Source: JAGQTE01 sp964648005 | GTDB lineage: Bacteria > Actinomycetota > Acidimicrobiia > Acidimicrobiales > Acidimicrobilacustridaceae | Length of the DNA: 12,794 bases | NCBI GenBank assembly: GCA_964648005.1 | Contig: CAZYKR010000116.1 | Location: 1 to 12,794, forward strand | Direction: 5' to 3' | Shown here: positions 1 to 6,104 of the stretch, in pieces | Layout: each line of letters begins with the position of its first letter | Position numbering within the stretch: the stretch's first letter is position 1 | Notes under the pieces: generated by a model | The model's input: only the letters and a program-made list of their open reading frames with translations | Told to the model about the DNA's origin: nothing | Databases searched by the model: none | Position numbers and translations under genes: made by a program

Positions 1-883
1 GGATGCGTTGCAGCGTCACCGGCACGGCGACGAGCACCTGCGCCCGGTGGCGGGCGACGTCGCGCAGCGTGGCTTCCGGGTCGAACCGGCGGCGCACCAC
101 GAGCGTGGTGCCCAGCAGCAGCGAGAGCGACAGGTTGCCGAAGCCCCAGGAGTGGAACAGCGGCGCCGGCACGACCATGGTCTCGCGGGCGCGGTACGGG
201 ATGCGGTCGAGCATGGCGACGATGGGCTCGATGCCGGTCTCCTGGTCGCGCGGCGCCCCCTTGGGGGTGCCGGTGGTCCCCGACGTCAAGATGATCGAGC
301 GGCCTGCACGGCTGGGTGCCGGCGGGCGGCTGTGCGGGGCCCGGGCGATGAGCAGGTCGAGCGACTCGGTGCCCGGCGGCGGGTCCCCGTCGTGCCAGGC
401 GACGAGCTTGAGGCCGACGTCGCCGTCGGCGGCGACGAGCTCCGCGTACTCCTCGTCGTAGATGAGCGCCTTGGCGTCCTCTCGTGCGACGACCTCGCGC
501 AGCTGCGGTCCGGCGAAGCTGGTGTTGAGGAACAAGATGTCGGCGCCGAGCTTGGCCAGCCCGGCCGTGGCGATGACGAACCACCGGTGGTTGCGGCACA
601 GCACGGCGACGACGTCGCCCTCGCCGATCCCGCGTGTGCGCAGGCCGTTGGCCATGGCGTCGGAGGCGGCGTCGACCTCGCCCCACGTGCGCTGGCCCCG
701 TTCGTCGACGATGCACGGCTGGTCGGCGTGCAGCGCTCCCGCCGAGGCGAAGCCGCCGGCGTAGTTCAGCCCCCAGTGCTCGGCGGCCGTGCGGGCTCGC
801 AGCAGGCGGCGGGGGCCGTGGGGCATGACGATCCCGGCACGACGCATCGTGCGCGCCGTGACCAGCAGGTCGTTCCAATCCAT
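1..883 (-). CDS. Acyl-CoA synthetase / AMP-dependent ligase (FadD12-like), N-terminal part
   Basis: This is the first 294 residues of an ANL-superfamily adenylating enzyme; the rest lies beyond the left window edge. Such enzymes activate a fatty (or other) acid with ATP to an acyl-adenylate and then transfer it to CoA. The conserved phosphate-binding loop reads TSGTTGTPKG at residues 200-209. It is followed by the usual PAPLFHSWGFG segment (about 239-249), where these enzymes bind acyl substrate and adenine. The N-terminal region with LCRNHRWFV and LGADILFLNTSF is typical of mycobacterial FadD12/FadD2-type proteins, a recollection of family resemblance rather than a search. The start chosen is ATG at 881-883, which gives a sensible N-terminus; no good Shine-Dalgarno precedes it. 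A TTGACG hexamer (944-949, minus strand) lies upstream but has no convincing -10 partner. The gene follows the PPOX gene by 79 bases on the same strand. Substrate chain length cannot be told from this part. Confidence 0.9.
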   Translation of the reverse strand, partial: MDWNDLLVTARTMRRAGIVMPHGPRRLLRARTAAEHWGLNYAGGFASAGALHADQPCIVDERGQRTWGEVDAASDAMANGLRTRGIGEGDVVAVLCRNHRWFVIATAGLAKLGADILFLNTSFAGPQLREVVAREDAKALIYDEEYAELVAADGDVGLKLVAWHDGDPPPGTESLDLLIARAPHSRPPAPSRAGRSIILTSGTTGTPKGAPRDQETGIEPIVAMLDRIPYRARETMVVPAPLFHSWGFGNLSLSLLLGTTLVVRRRFDPEATLRDVARHRAQVLVAVPVTLQRI

Positions 884-962
884 CGAGTCATCATGCCCGG
901 GCTGGCGTGTTCTTGCTGTTGCCTGTCGTCGCCGCCCACGCATCGTCAAGCGCGTCGCGCGC

Positions 963-1388
963 TCAGTCGTTCCACGGGCCCATGCCGCGGACCTTCGTGG
1001 GCGTGATGCGGATGGTGAACCCGTCGGGCGGATCGTCCATCGGCGGGAAGTCGGCGTCGGGACCGATGTAGACCTTGGCCAACTCGGCGAGCAGTTCTGG
1101 CGCCCCGCCGGACTCGACGATGGCGGTGCCCTCGATCACGAGGTGGTGCTGCATGCCGAGGTGATCGCCCTCGGCCTCGATGCTCAGCGACACGCGCGGG
1201 TCGCGGCGGATGTTGGCGACCTTGCGGTCTTCGGCGAGCTTGCCGATGACGAGCGTGTCGCCGTCGTCGGTGGCATCGACACCGACCCACACGATCGTCA
1301 CGTGCGGGCTGCCGTCGGCGTTGATTGTGGCGAGGTGGGCCTGGGGCCCGCTGGTGATGGCGGCGCGGGCGGCAGGGGTGACGCGCAT
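963..1388 (-). CDS. PPOX-class F420/flavin-dependent oxidoreductase (pyridoxamine 5'-phosphate oxidase-like)
   Basis: A 141-residue protein of the split-barrel flavin-binding fold, like the Rv1155 family of actinobacteria. The N-terminal part (residues about 5-35) reads as the first barrel strands, ending in HLATINADGSPHVTIVWV, the most recognisable signature of the family. The middle LVIGKLAEDRKVANIRRDPRVSLSI (about 46-70) is the standard phosphate/cofactor-contacting segment. Length is normal for the family. Such proteins bind F420 or FMN and reduce small molecules; the true substrate is usually unknown. It starts 10 bases after the stop of the desaturase gene on the same strand. A TAGCCT hexamer (1396-1401), whose TAG doubles as that stop codon, lies 7 bases before the ATG with no Shine-Dalgarno, so the gene may have its own leaderless promoter. 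F420 versus FMN use cannot be decided from sequence. Confidence 0.88.
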   Translation of the reverse strand: MRVTPAARAAITSGPQAHLATINADGSPHVTIVWVGVDATDDGDTLVIGKLAEDRKVANIRRDPRVSLSIEAEGDHLGMQHHLVIEGTAIVESGGAPELLAELAKVYIGPDADFPPMDDPPDGFTIRITPTKVRGMGPWND

Positions 1389-1392
1389 GTCG

Positions 1393-1401
1393 TGCAGGCT
1401 A
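1393..1401 (-). promoter_or_regulatory. Candidate leaderless promoter (-10 TAGCCT) of the PPOX gene
   Basis: On the minus strand TAGCCTGCA ends 4 bases before the PPOX ATG. Its TAG is the stop codon of the desaturase gene, so the element is embedded in the end of that gene. It shares TARCCTGCA with the elements before the methyltransferase and CMD-family genes. No -35 is evident. Confidence 0.4.
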
Positions 1402-2367
1402 CGGGCGCCGGCGGCCGTCGACCCTGATGTGCTTCGCCGCCAGCGGACCCTCGAGGTCGGTGTAGACCCGGCGGTAGTGGAACCACGGCACGCTGACCCA
1501 CAGGTGGTGGATGAGGTGGTAGTTCTGCCCGAGCAGCACGGCGTGGCGCAGGCGACCTGGCTGGATGCGGGTGTCGTGGTAGCGCTCGGTGCTGTCGAAC
1601 GGGTAGTGCGGCAGGTAGTCGAAGGCGTAGAAGAGCACGAGGCCGGCGAGGGCGGCGGGGGCCCAGAACAGCACCAGGACCTCGGCGAGGTGGCCGGTGA
1701 GCGCGGCGATCGGCAGCGACCCGACGATGAGCACGTCGAGCAGCTGTTGGGCGCGCCGCCACCCGGCGGTGCTCCACTCGTGCCGGTAGCACAGCCGTCG
1801 ATACTGCACCGCGGTGCCGAGCAACCAGATGGGCCGCAGCGCCGCCGGACGTCTCGCCACGAAGTGGTCGGGGTCGGTCGCGGGGTCGTTGGTGTGGGCG
1901 TGGTGGTTGAGGTGGCACGACCGGAACACCGGGTAGGTGAAGGTCAACAGCAACGCCGGCAGCCAGCCCAGCGCGTCGTTGACGGCGCGGTTCGGATGCG
2001 CGGTGCGGTGGACGCTCTCGTGGAAGACGGTGAAGCCGAGGTAGCAGGCGACGGCGTTTGCGGCGATGGCGACGGCGGCCGGGATGACGCCGGTCAGGTA
2101 GCCGACCCAGCCCACCGTCCAGCCGACGACCGCGGCGGCGGCGACATACATCGTCGGGTTGCGCCACGCCGGCAGGTCGGGCACGCCGCGGAAGGCGGGT
2201 GCCGGCGCCAGGCGGTCCTGGGCGTCCGTGCGCCGCGCGGCACGTCGCGCCTGGAGGGCCGCCAGCCGATCGGCGTTGGGGTCAACCGCACCGGGCGTGT
2301 GATCGCCGTGGCCGTGGCTGTCGCCTTGGGCGGCAGCGCTGGGCACGTGCTGCTCGGTATCTGCCAC
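1399..2367 (-). CDS. Membrane fatty-acid desaturase family protein, possibly CrtR-type beta-carotene hydroxylase
   Basis: A membrane di-iron oxygenase with three histidine boxes: HESVH (residues 116-120), HLNHHAH (152-158) and HLIHH (284-288), separated by hydrophobic segments around 72-112, 132-146 and 208-250. The stretches HHAHTNDPATDPDHFV and NYHLIHHLW followed by PWFHYRRVY resemble CrtR-type beta-carotene hydroxylases, which hydroxylate carotenoid rings; a fatty-acid desaturase is the alternative. About the first 60 residues are hydrophilic, His/Ala-rich and probably disordered. I chose GTG at 2365-2367, 13 bases after the upstream methyltransferase stop, giving 322 residues. An ATG at 2433 would add 22 residues of Pro/Arg/Cys-rich sequence that overlap the upstream gene by 53 bases, so it looks like read-through of the other frame. 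Position between an ICMT-like and a PPOX gene fits a lipid or isoprenoid-modifying cluster, but no crt genes are visible. Confidence 0.82.
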   Translation of the reverse strand: MADTEQHVPSAAAQGDSHGHGDHTPGAVDPNADRLAALQARRAARRTDAQDRLAPAPAFRGVPDLPAWRNPTMYVAAAAVVGWTVGWVGYLTGVIPAAVAIAANAVACYLGFTVFHESVHRTAHPNRAVNDALGWLPALLLTFTYPVFRSCHLNHHAHTNDPATDPDHFVARRPAALRPIWLLGTAVQYRRLCYRHEWSTAGWRRAQQLLDVLIVGSLPIAALTGHLAEVLVLFWAPAALAGLVLFYAFDYLPHYPFDSTERYHDTRIQPGRLRHAVLLGQNYHLIHHLWVSVPWFHYRRVYTDLEGPLAAKHIRVDGRRRP

Positions 2368-2380
2368 GGCGGGCAGTCTC

Positions 2381-2872
2381 TCACCGGCGAGGCGGGGGCA
2401 GGAAGGGCACGAACCTCGGCGTCGTGGCGGCATACGCGGCGTAGCCGGGGTAGCGGGCGGCCAGGTGGCGCTCCTCCCAGCGCGCCTTCGCCATGAACCA
2501 GGCGACGAGGGCGAGCGCGGCGACCATGGCCCACGGGTTGGCCAAACGCAGCGCCGTGCCGAGGGCGAGCGCCATCACGCCGGTGTAGATCGGATGCCGC
2601 ACCAGGCGGAACAAGCCGGCCGTGCGCAGCTCACCGTGCGGAACGGGGGTGGGCAGGGGGGTGAGGGAGCGGCCGAGGTTGACGATCCCGACGAGCAGGA
2701 TGCCGGCGCCGATCCATTGCAGCGCCCGAGCGACGAGGTCGAGCCATGCGGGCACCGGCCAGGCGTCGCCGGGCGGCAGCAGCAGGATGACCACCAGGAG
2801 GGCGAACTGGACGCCGACGAACAGCCAGGCGATGGCTGTGTCGGTGGGGTCGTCGGCGGTGAGCAGGCCCAT
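2381..2872 (-). CDS. Isoprenylcysteine carboxylmethyltransferase-family membrane protein
   Basis: A 163-residue integral membrane protein of the ICMT/PEMT superfamily, SAM-dependent methyltransferases that act in the membrane. Hydrophobic segments lie at about 13-32, 46-66, 98-110 and 112-129. The C-terminal cofactor-binding signature is present: RHPIYTG at 92-98, a Glu pair at 133-134 and YPGYAAY at 141-147, followed by TPRFVPFLP. This is the bacterial short form; bacterial members rarely have a known substrate, and methylation of a lipid, quinone or isoprenoid head group is a guess. The ATG start has no Shine-Dalgarno; instead TAGCCT (2882-2887, minus strand) lies 9 bases upstream, consistent with a leaderless transcript. 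The gene is followed after 13 bases by the desaturase, so the two are probably co-transcribed. Confidence 0.85.
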   Translation of the reverse strand: MGLLTADDPTDTAIAWLFVGVQFALLVVILLLPPGDAWPVPAWLDLVARALQWIGAGILLVGIVNLGRSLTPLPTPVPHGELRTAGLFRLVRHPIYTGVMALALGTALRLANPWAMVAALALVAWFMAKARWEERHLAARYPGYAAYAATTPRFVPFLPPPRR

Positions 2873-2878
2873 CGCCGG

Positions 2879-2887
2879 TGCAGGCTA
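2879..2887 (-). promoter_or_regulatory. Candidate leaderless promoter (-10 TAGCCT) of the ICMT-family gene
   Basis: On the minus strand TAGCCTGCA ends 6 bases before the methyltransferase ATG, within the 44-base gap after the 181-aa gene. No Shine-Dalgarno is present, which supports leaderless translation. Confidence 0.45.
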
Positions 2888-2916
2888 CGCGGTCGGTCGG
2901 TTGCGGGGTCCGAGGC

Positions 2917-3462
2917 TCAGCGGGCGCCGGGGCGCCGGGCGCGGACCTCTTCGACAGCGCCGAGAGCGTCACGGAGCTCGTCGAGCCAGTCGCCTTCGTG
3001 CTCGGCGACGAGGCGGACGCACCAGCCGAGCGCGTCGCTGCGGCTGCGGGCGACGCCGGCGGCGACGAGGGTGTCGAGGATGTGGCGTTCGTCGATGCGC
3101 AGCCTGGTCATGACGGGGACGCTGAGGTGGGTGAACAGCACGCGGGTGTCGCCGGAGCAGGCGCCCCAGGTGACCTTGCGGGCGAAGAGGGCCTCGGCGT
3201 GCTCTGCGATGCGGATGCGCTGGTCGCGGGTCGAGGCACGGAAGGTGGCGATGCGGACCTCGTCGGGCTGCGGGTCGCTGTCGGCGTCGTGCTCGCCCTC
3301 TGGGTCCGGCGCCGAGGTGGAGTGGAGGGTGCCGAGCACGAGGATCTCGTCACGGTCGACGAGGACCCTCGGCTCGTCGGCGAACCAGCGGTCGGGGAGG
3401 TGCTCGTTGAACCAGCGGGCGATGTCGGCGGCGGGTGTGGCGGGTGGTTCGGGTGCGGGCAT
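2917..3462 (-). CDS. Conserved hypothetical protein with possible ribbon-helix-helix-like C-terminus
   Basis: I do not recognise a named family for this 181-residue protein. The N-terminus (1-12) is Pro/Ala-rich. Residues 13-48 (ADIARWFNEHLPDRWF, then VLVDRDEILVLGTL) look like a small folded alpha/beta unit. Residues 52-69 are an acidic, probably flexible linker. Residues 70-110 contain a helix rich in Arg and an ACSGD turn. Residues 119-152 (TRLRIDERHILDTLVAAG, then SRSDALGWCVRLV) resemble the strand-helix-turn-helix pattern of ribbon-helix-helix regulators or antitoxins, although the strand is not at the N-terminus. A good ribosome binding site, GGAGAA at 3468-3473, lies 5 bases before the ATG. 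The gene is divergent from lon across a 236-base palindrome-rich region. A DNA-binding role is inference only. Confidence 0.75.
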   Translation of the reverse strand: MPAPEPPATPAADIARWFNEHLPDRWFADEPRVLVDRDEILVLGTLHSTSAPDPEGEHDADSDPQPDEVRIATFRASTRDQRIRIAEHAEALFARKVTWGACSGDTRVLFTHLSVPVMTRLRIDERHILDTLVAAGVARSRSDALGWCVRLVAEHEGDWLDELRDALGAVEEVRARRPGAR

Positions 3463-3549
3463 CGCGGTTCTCCGAATTCGGTGGGGTCGGCCGGACGGGC
3501 GTCATCAGCACTGCTGACCTGCGGTTTTGGTGTTTCGTCCCCGTACGCG

Positions 3550-3569
3550 CCGAATCGGTACCGAATCGG
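3550..3569. repeat. Tandem CCGA-A-TCGG palindromes (candidate operator)
   Basis: Two identical nine-base imperfect palindromes, each with 4-base arms around a central A, are joined by TA. The second sits in a slightly longer context, ACCGA-A-TCGGT, with 5-base arms. The 11-base period is about one helical turn, so both would face the same side of DNA. A related perfect palindrome occurs at 3472-3481. The arrangement fits a regulator binding site, but no regulator is identified. Confidence 0.45.
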
Positions 3570-3683
3570 TGCCGACGGAACCGACGACGGGAATGTCGGG
3601 GCAGGGCGTATCGTTTACCGCACTGTAACGGTGTAATCACACCTCCACAAGCAAAGGCTGCAGCCACCCGCGGCAGCCCCGTT

Positions 3684-3690
3684 CCAGGAG
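3684..3690 (+). promoter_or_regulatory. Ribosome binding site of lon
   Basis: The sequence CCAGGAG ends 8 bases before the ATG at 3699. It decides the start of Lon: the frame stays open upstream as far as 3435, but that extra 88-residue stretch is Arg-rich, runs through the palindromes and has no Lon character, whereas residues after 3699 (EFTLTLPMLPTPAGVVFP) match the beginning of the Lon N-terminal domain. Confidence 0.8.
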
Positions 3691-3698
3691 TCGACCGC

Positions 3699-6014
3699 AT
3701 GGCCGTCGCCGAGTTCACACTCACCCTCCCCATGCTCCCCACCCCCGCAGGCGTGGTCTTCCCCGACACCGTCGTCACCATCGCCCTCGAGTCCGACGCC
3801 GCCCGCGCCGCCGCCGACGCCGCGGCCGACGGCCGGTTCGTCCTCGTCCCTTCCATCGACGGCCGCTTCGCCGGCGTCGGCACCATCGCCCAGATCGAGA
3901 ACCGCGGTCAGCTCCGCAACGGCACGCCCGCCCTCACGGTGCGCGCCGTCGGGCGCGCCGTGCTCGGTGCCGGTGTCGTCGGCACCGGCGACGGTCTCTG
4001 GATCGAAGCCGAGCCGTACGAGGATGGCCCGTCCGTCGCAGCAGACGACACCGTGCGCGACCTCGCACGCCGCTACCGCACCATCGCCACCGCCCTGCTC
4101 GACGAGCTCGGCGGTCGCCGCTTCGCCGCCACGCTGCCCGACATCGACCACCCCGGCGCTCTCGCCGACACCATCGCCTACTGGCCCGAGCTCGGCGACG
4201 ACCGGCGGGTCGAGCTGCTCGAGACCCTCGACGTCGAGGCTCGGCTGCGCCTCGCAGTCGCCTGGGCCGAGTCGGCGCTGCACGAGGTCGAGGTGGCCAA
4301 GGCCATCCGCCAGGAGGTCAGCGACAACCTCGAGAAGGACCAGCGCGAGATGCTGCTGCGCCGCCAGCTGGCGGCCATCCGCTCCGAGCTGGGCGATGGG
4401 GATGCCGACGCCCTCGGCGACTACCGCACCCGCCTCGACGCGCTCGCCGAGCGGGGCCTCGACGAGACGGTGCATGCCGCCATCGCCAAGGAGATCGACC
4501 GGCTCGAGCGCGTCGGCGAGCAGTCCCAGGAGTCGAGCTGGATCCGCACCTGGCTCGACGAGGTGCTGGCGCTCCCGTTCGGCGAGCGCAGCGTGGACAA
4601 CCTCGACCTCGTCGCCGCCCGCGGCGTGCTCGATGCCGACCACACCGGCCTCGACGACGTGAAGGACCGCGTCATCGAGCACCTGGCCGTTCGCAAGCTG
4701 CGCACCGAGCGCGGTGTCGACGACAGCGCTGGTCGGCGGGGCAGCCCGATCCTCACGCTCGTCGGCCCGCCCGGCGTCGGCAAGACGTCGCTCGGGGAGT
4801 CCGTCGCCCGCGCCCTCGATCGCCGCTTCGTGCGCATGGCCTTGGGCGGCATCCGCGACGAGGCCGAGATCCGTGGCCACCGCCGGACCTACGTCGGCGC
4901 CCGGCCCGGCCGGGTCGTGCGGGCCCTTGCCGAAGCGGGGACGATGAACCCGGTCATCCTCCTCGACGAGATCGACAAGGTCGGTGCCGACTGGCGAGGC
5001 GACCCGTCGGCGGCGCTGCTCGAGGTGCTCGACCCGGCGCAGAACCACAGCTTCCGGGACCACTACCTGGAGTTCGAGCTCGACCTGAGCGACGTCATCT
5101 TCATCGCCACGGCCAACCGGCTCGACACCATCCCGGGCCCGCTGCTCGACCGGGTCGAGGTCATCAACCTCGACGGGTACACCGAGGCTGAGAAGGCCCA
5201 GATCGCCGCCGACCACATCCTGCCCAAGCTGCGTGAGCGCATGGGGATCGCGCCCGACGAGGTGACGATCACCGACGAGGCCCTGGCCAAGGTCGCCGCC
5301 GACTGGACCCGCGAGGCCGGCGTGCGCACGCTCGAGCGCAAGCTCGACACCCTGCTGCGCAAGGCCGTCACCCGGCTGGCCACCGAGCCCGACGCCACGC
5401 CGATCACCGTCGACGTCGACGACCTGCGCCCGGCGCTGGGTAAGCCGGTGCCGCGCGACGAGGTGGCCGACCGCGTCGACGTGCCCGGCGTGGCCACAGG
5501 CCTGGCGGTCACCGGCGCCGGCGGCGACGTGCTGTTCGTCGAGGCGACGGCCATGGACGGCGAGCCCGGACTGACCCTGACCGGGCAACTCGGCGACGTG
5601 ATGAAGGAGTCGGGCGAGATCGCCCGGTCCTGGCTGCGCTCGCACGCCGCCGAGCTCGGCCTCGACGGCGCCGATCGACGCCTCCACGTGCACTTCCCCT
5701 CGGGCGCCGTGCCCAAGGACGGTCCGTCCGCGGGCATCACGATGACCACCGCGCTCGCCAGCCTGCTCAGCGGACGCAAGGTGCGCCCCGAGGTGGCGAT
5801 GACCGGCGAGGTCAGCCTGCAGGGGCGGGTGCTGCCGATCGGCGGTGTGAAGCAGAAGCTGCTGGCCGCCCACCGGGCCGGGCTGACCGAGGTCATCCTG
5901 CCGGCCCGCAACGGCGAGGACCTCGACGACGTGCCCGAGGCGGTCCGCGAGGAGCTCACCGTGCACCTCGTCGACGACGTCCGCCAGGTCCTCGACCTCG
6001 CCCTCGAACGCTGA
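3699..6014 (+). CDS. lon: ATP-dependent protease Lon
   Basis: A complete 771-residue Lon protease (LonA type), the cytosolic AAA+ serine protease that degrades misfolded and short-lived regulatory proteins. The N-terminal substrate-recognition domain covers about residues 5-190. A helical region follows, including the conserved LEKDQREMLLRRQL helix (about 208-221). The AAA+ module has Walker A GPPGVGKTS (356-364), Walker B VILLDEIDK (419-427) and sensor sequence IFIATANRLDTIPGPLLDR. The C-terminal protease domain carries the Ser-Lys dyad: Ser677 in PKDGPSAG and Lys720 in GGVKQK, spaced 43 residues apart as in E. coli Lon (Ser679/Lys722). Length is close to the usual ~780. ATG at 3699 is supported by a Shine-Dalgarno. 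It is probably monocistronic, ending at a strong inverted repeat. Nothing suggests loss of function. Confidence 0.97.
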   Translation: MAVAEFTLTLPMLPTPAGVVFPDTVVTIALESDAARAAADAAADGRFVLVPSIDGRFAGVGTIAQIENRGQLRNGTPALTVRAVGRAVLGAGVVGTGDGLWIEAEPYEDGPSVAADDTVRDLARRYRTIATALLDELGGRRFAATLPDIDHPGALADTIAYWPELGDDRRVELLETLDVEARLRLAVAWAESALHEVEVAKAIRQEVSDNLEKDQREMLLRRQLAAIRSELGDGDADALGDYRTRLDALAERGLDETVHAAIAKEIDRLERVGEQSQESSWIRTWLDEVLALPFGERSVDNLDLVAARGVLDADHTGLDDVKDRVIEHLAVRKLRTERGVDDSAGRRGSPILTLVGPPGVGKTSLGESVARALDRRFVRMALGGIRDEAEIRGHRRTYVGARPGRVVRALAEAGTMNPVILLDEIDKVGADWRGDPSAALLEVLDPAQNHSFRDHYLEFELDLSDVIFIATANRLDTIPGPLLDRVEVINLDGYTEAEKAQIAADHILPKLRERMGIAPDEVTITDEALAKVAADWTREAGVRTLERKLDTLLRKAVTRLATEPDATPITVDVDDLRPALGKPVPRDEVADRVDVPGVATGLAVTGAGGDVLFVEATAMDGEPGLTLTGQLGDVMKESGEIARSWLRSHAAELGLDGADRRLHVHFPSGAVPKDGPSAGITMTTALASLLSGRKVRPEVAMTGEVSLQGRVLPIGGVKQKLLAAHRAGLTEVILPARNGEDLDDVPEAVREELTVHLVDDVRQVLDLALER

Positions 6015-6020
6015 CCGCAC

Positions 6021-6069
6021 CGATCTTGTGGTGCCGCCCGCATATCCACGGGTGGGCACCACAAGATCG
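6021..6069. terminator. Perfect 15-bp inverted repeat after lon (terminator or dispersed palindrome)
   Basis: The arms CGATCTTGTGGTGCC (6021-6035) and GGCACCACAAGATCG (6055-6069) are exactly complementary. The 19-base loop contains a nested CCCG (6037-6040) / CGGG (6049-6052) pairing, so the RNA would fold into one long interrupted hairpin. It begins seven bases after the lon stop codon. No T-tract follows on either side, so it is not a classical intrinsic terminator, though U-less hairpins are proposed to terminate transcription in actinobacteria. A G-rich tract (6071-6089) follows. It may instead be a member of a repeated intergenic palindrome family; no second copy is in this window. Confidence 0.7.
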
Positions 6070-6104
6070 TGGGAGCGGGGGGAGGCGGGTAAGACTCTGC
6101 GGTC

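Larger units (their letters stand above)
3463..3698. promoter_or_regulatory. Divergent control region between the 181-aa gene and lon
   Basis: This 236-base region must hold promoters for both flanking genes. It contains CCGAATTCGG at 3472-3481, a perfect palindrome partly overlapping the leftward gene's ribosome binding site. TCAGCA-C-TGCTGA lies at 3505-3517. Two CCGA-A-TCGG palindromes lie at 3550-3558 and 3561-3569, 11 bases apart centre to centre. GGTGT-AATC-ACACC lies at 3630-3643. A TGTAAT hexamer (3632-3637) is the nearest thing to a -10 box for lon, but no well spaced -35 was found. The HspR/HAIR element (CTTGAGT-N7-ACTCAAG), known upstream of lon in some actinobacteria, was looked for and is not present. 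Promoter positions are therefore unassigned. Confidence 0.5.

Noticed and set aside
2368..2433. ATG start of the desaturase at 2433
   Set aside because: It overlaps the end of the methyltransferase gene and adds only low-complexity Pro/Arg/Cys residues; GTG at 2367 follows the upstream stop by 13 bases. Not excluded, but less likely.
1180..2496. A 438-codon plus-strand open frame across the PPOX and desaturase genes
   Set aside because: Shadow frame; the minus strand encodes recognisable proteins with catalytic motifs over the same bases.
3435..3698. N-terminal extension of Lon by 88 residues
   Set aside because: The extra residues are Arg/Cys-rich, cover the control region and overlap the divergent gene's start. 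ATG 3699 has a well placed AGGAG and begins the typical Lon N-terminal domain.
6071..6089. Possible G-quadruplex in the G-rich tract before the helicase gene
   Set aside because: Only three separated runs of three or more G are present; the six-G run cannot be split with a loop, so the four-run rule is not met.
6077..6089. Shine-Dalgarno for the helicase GTG start
   Set aside because: GGAGG at 6081-6085 lies about 19 bases before the start codon, too far for normal ribosome binding.
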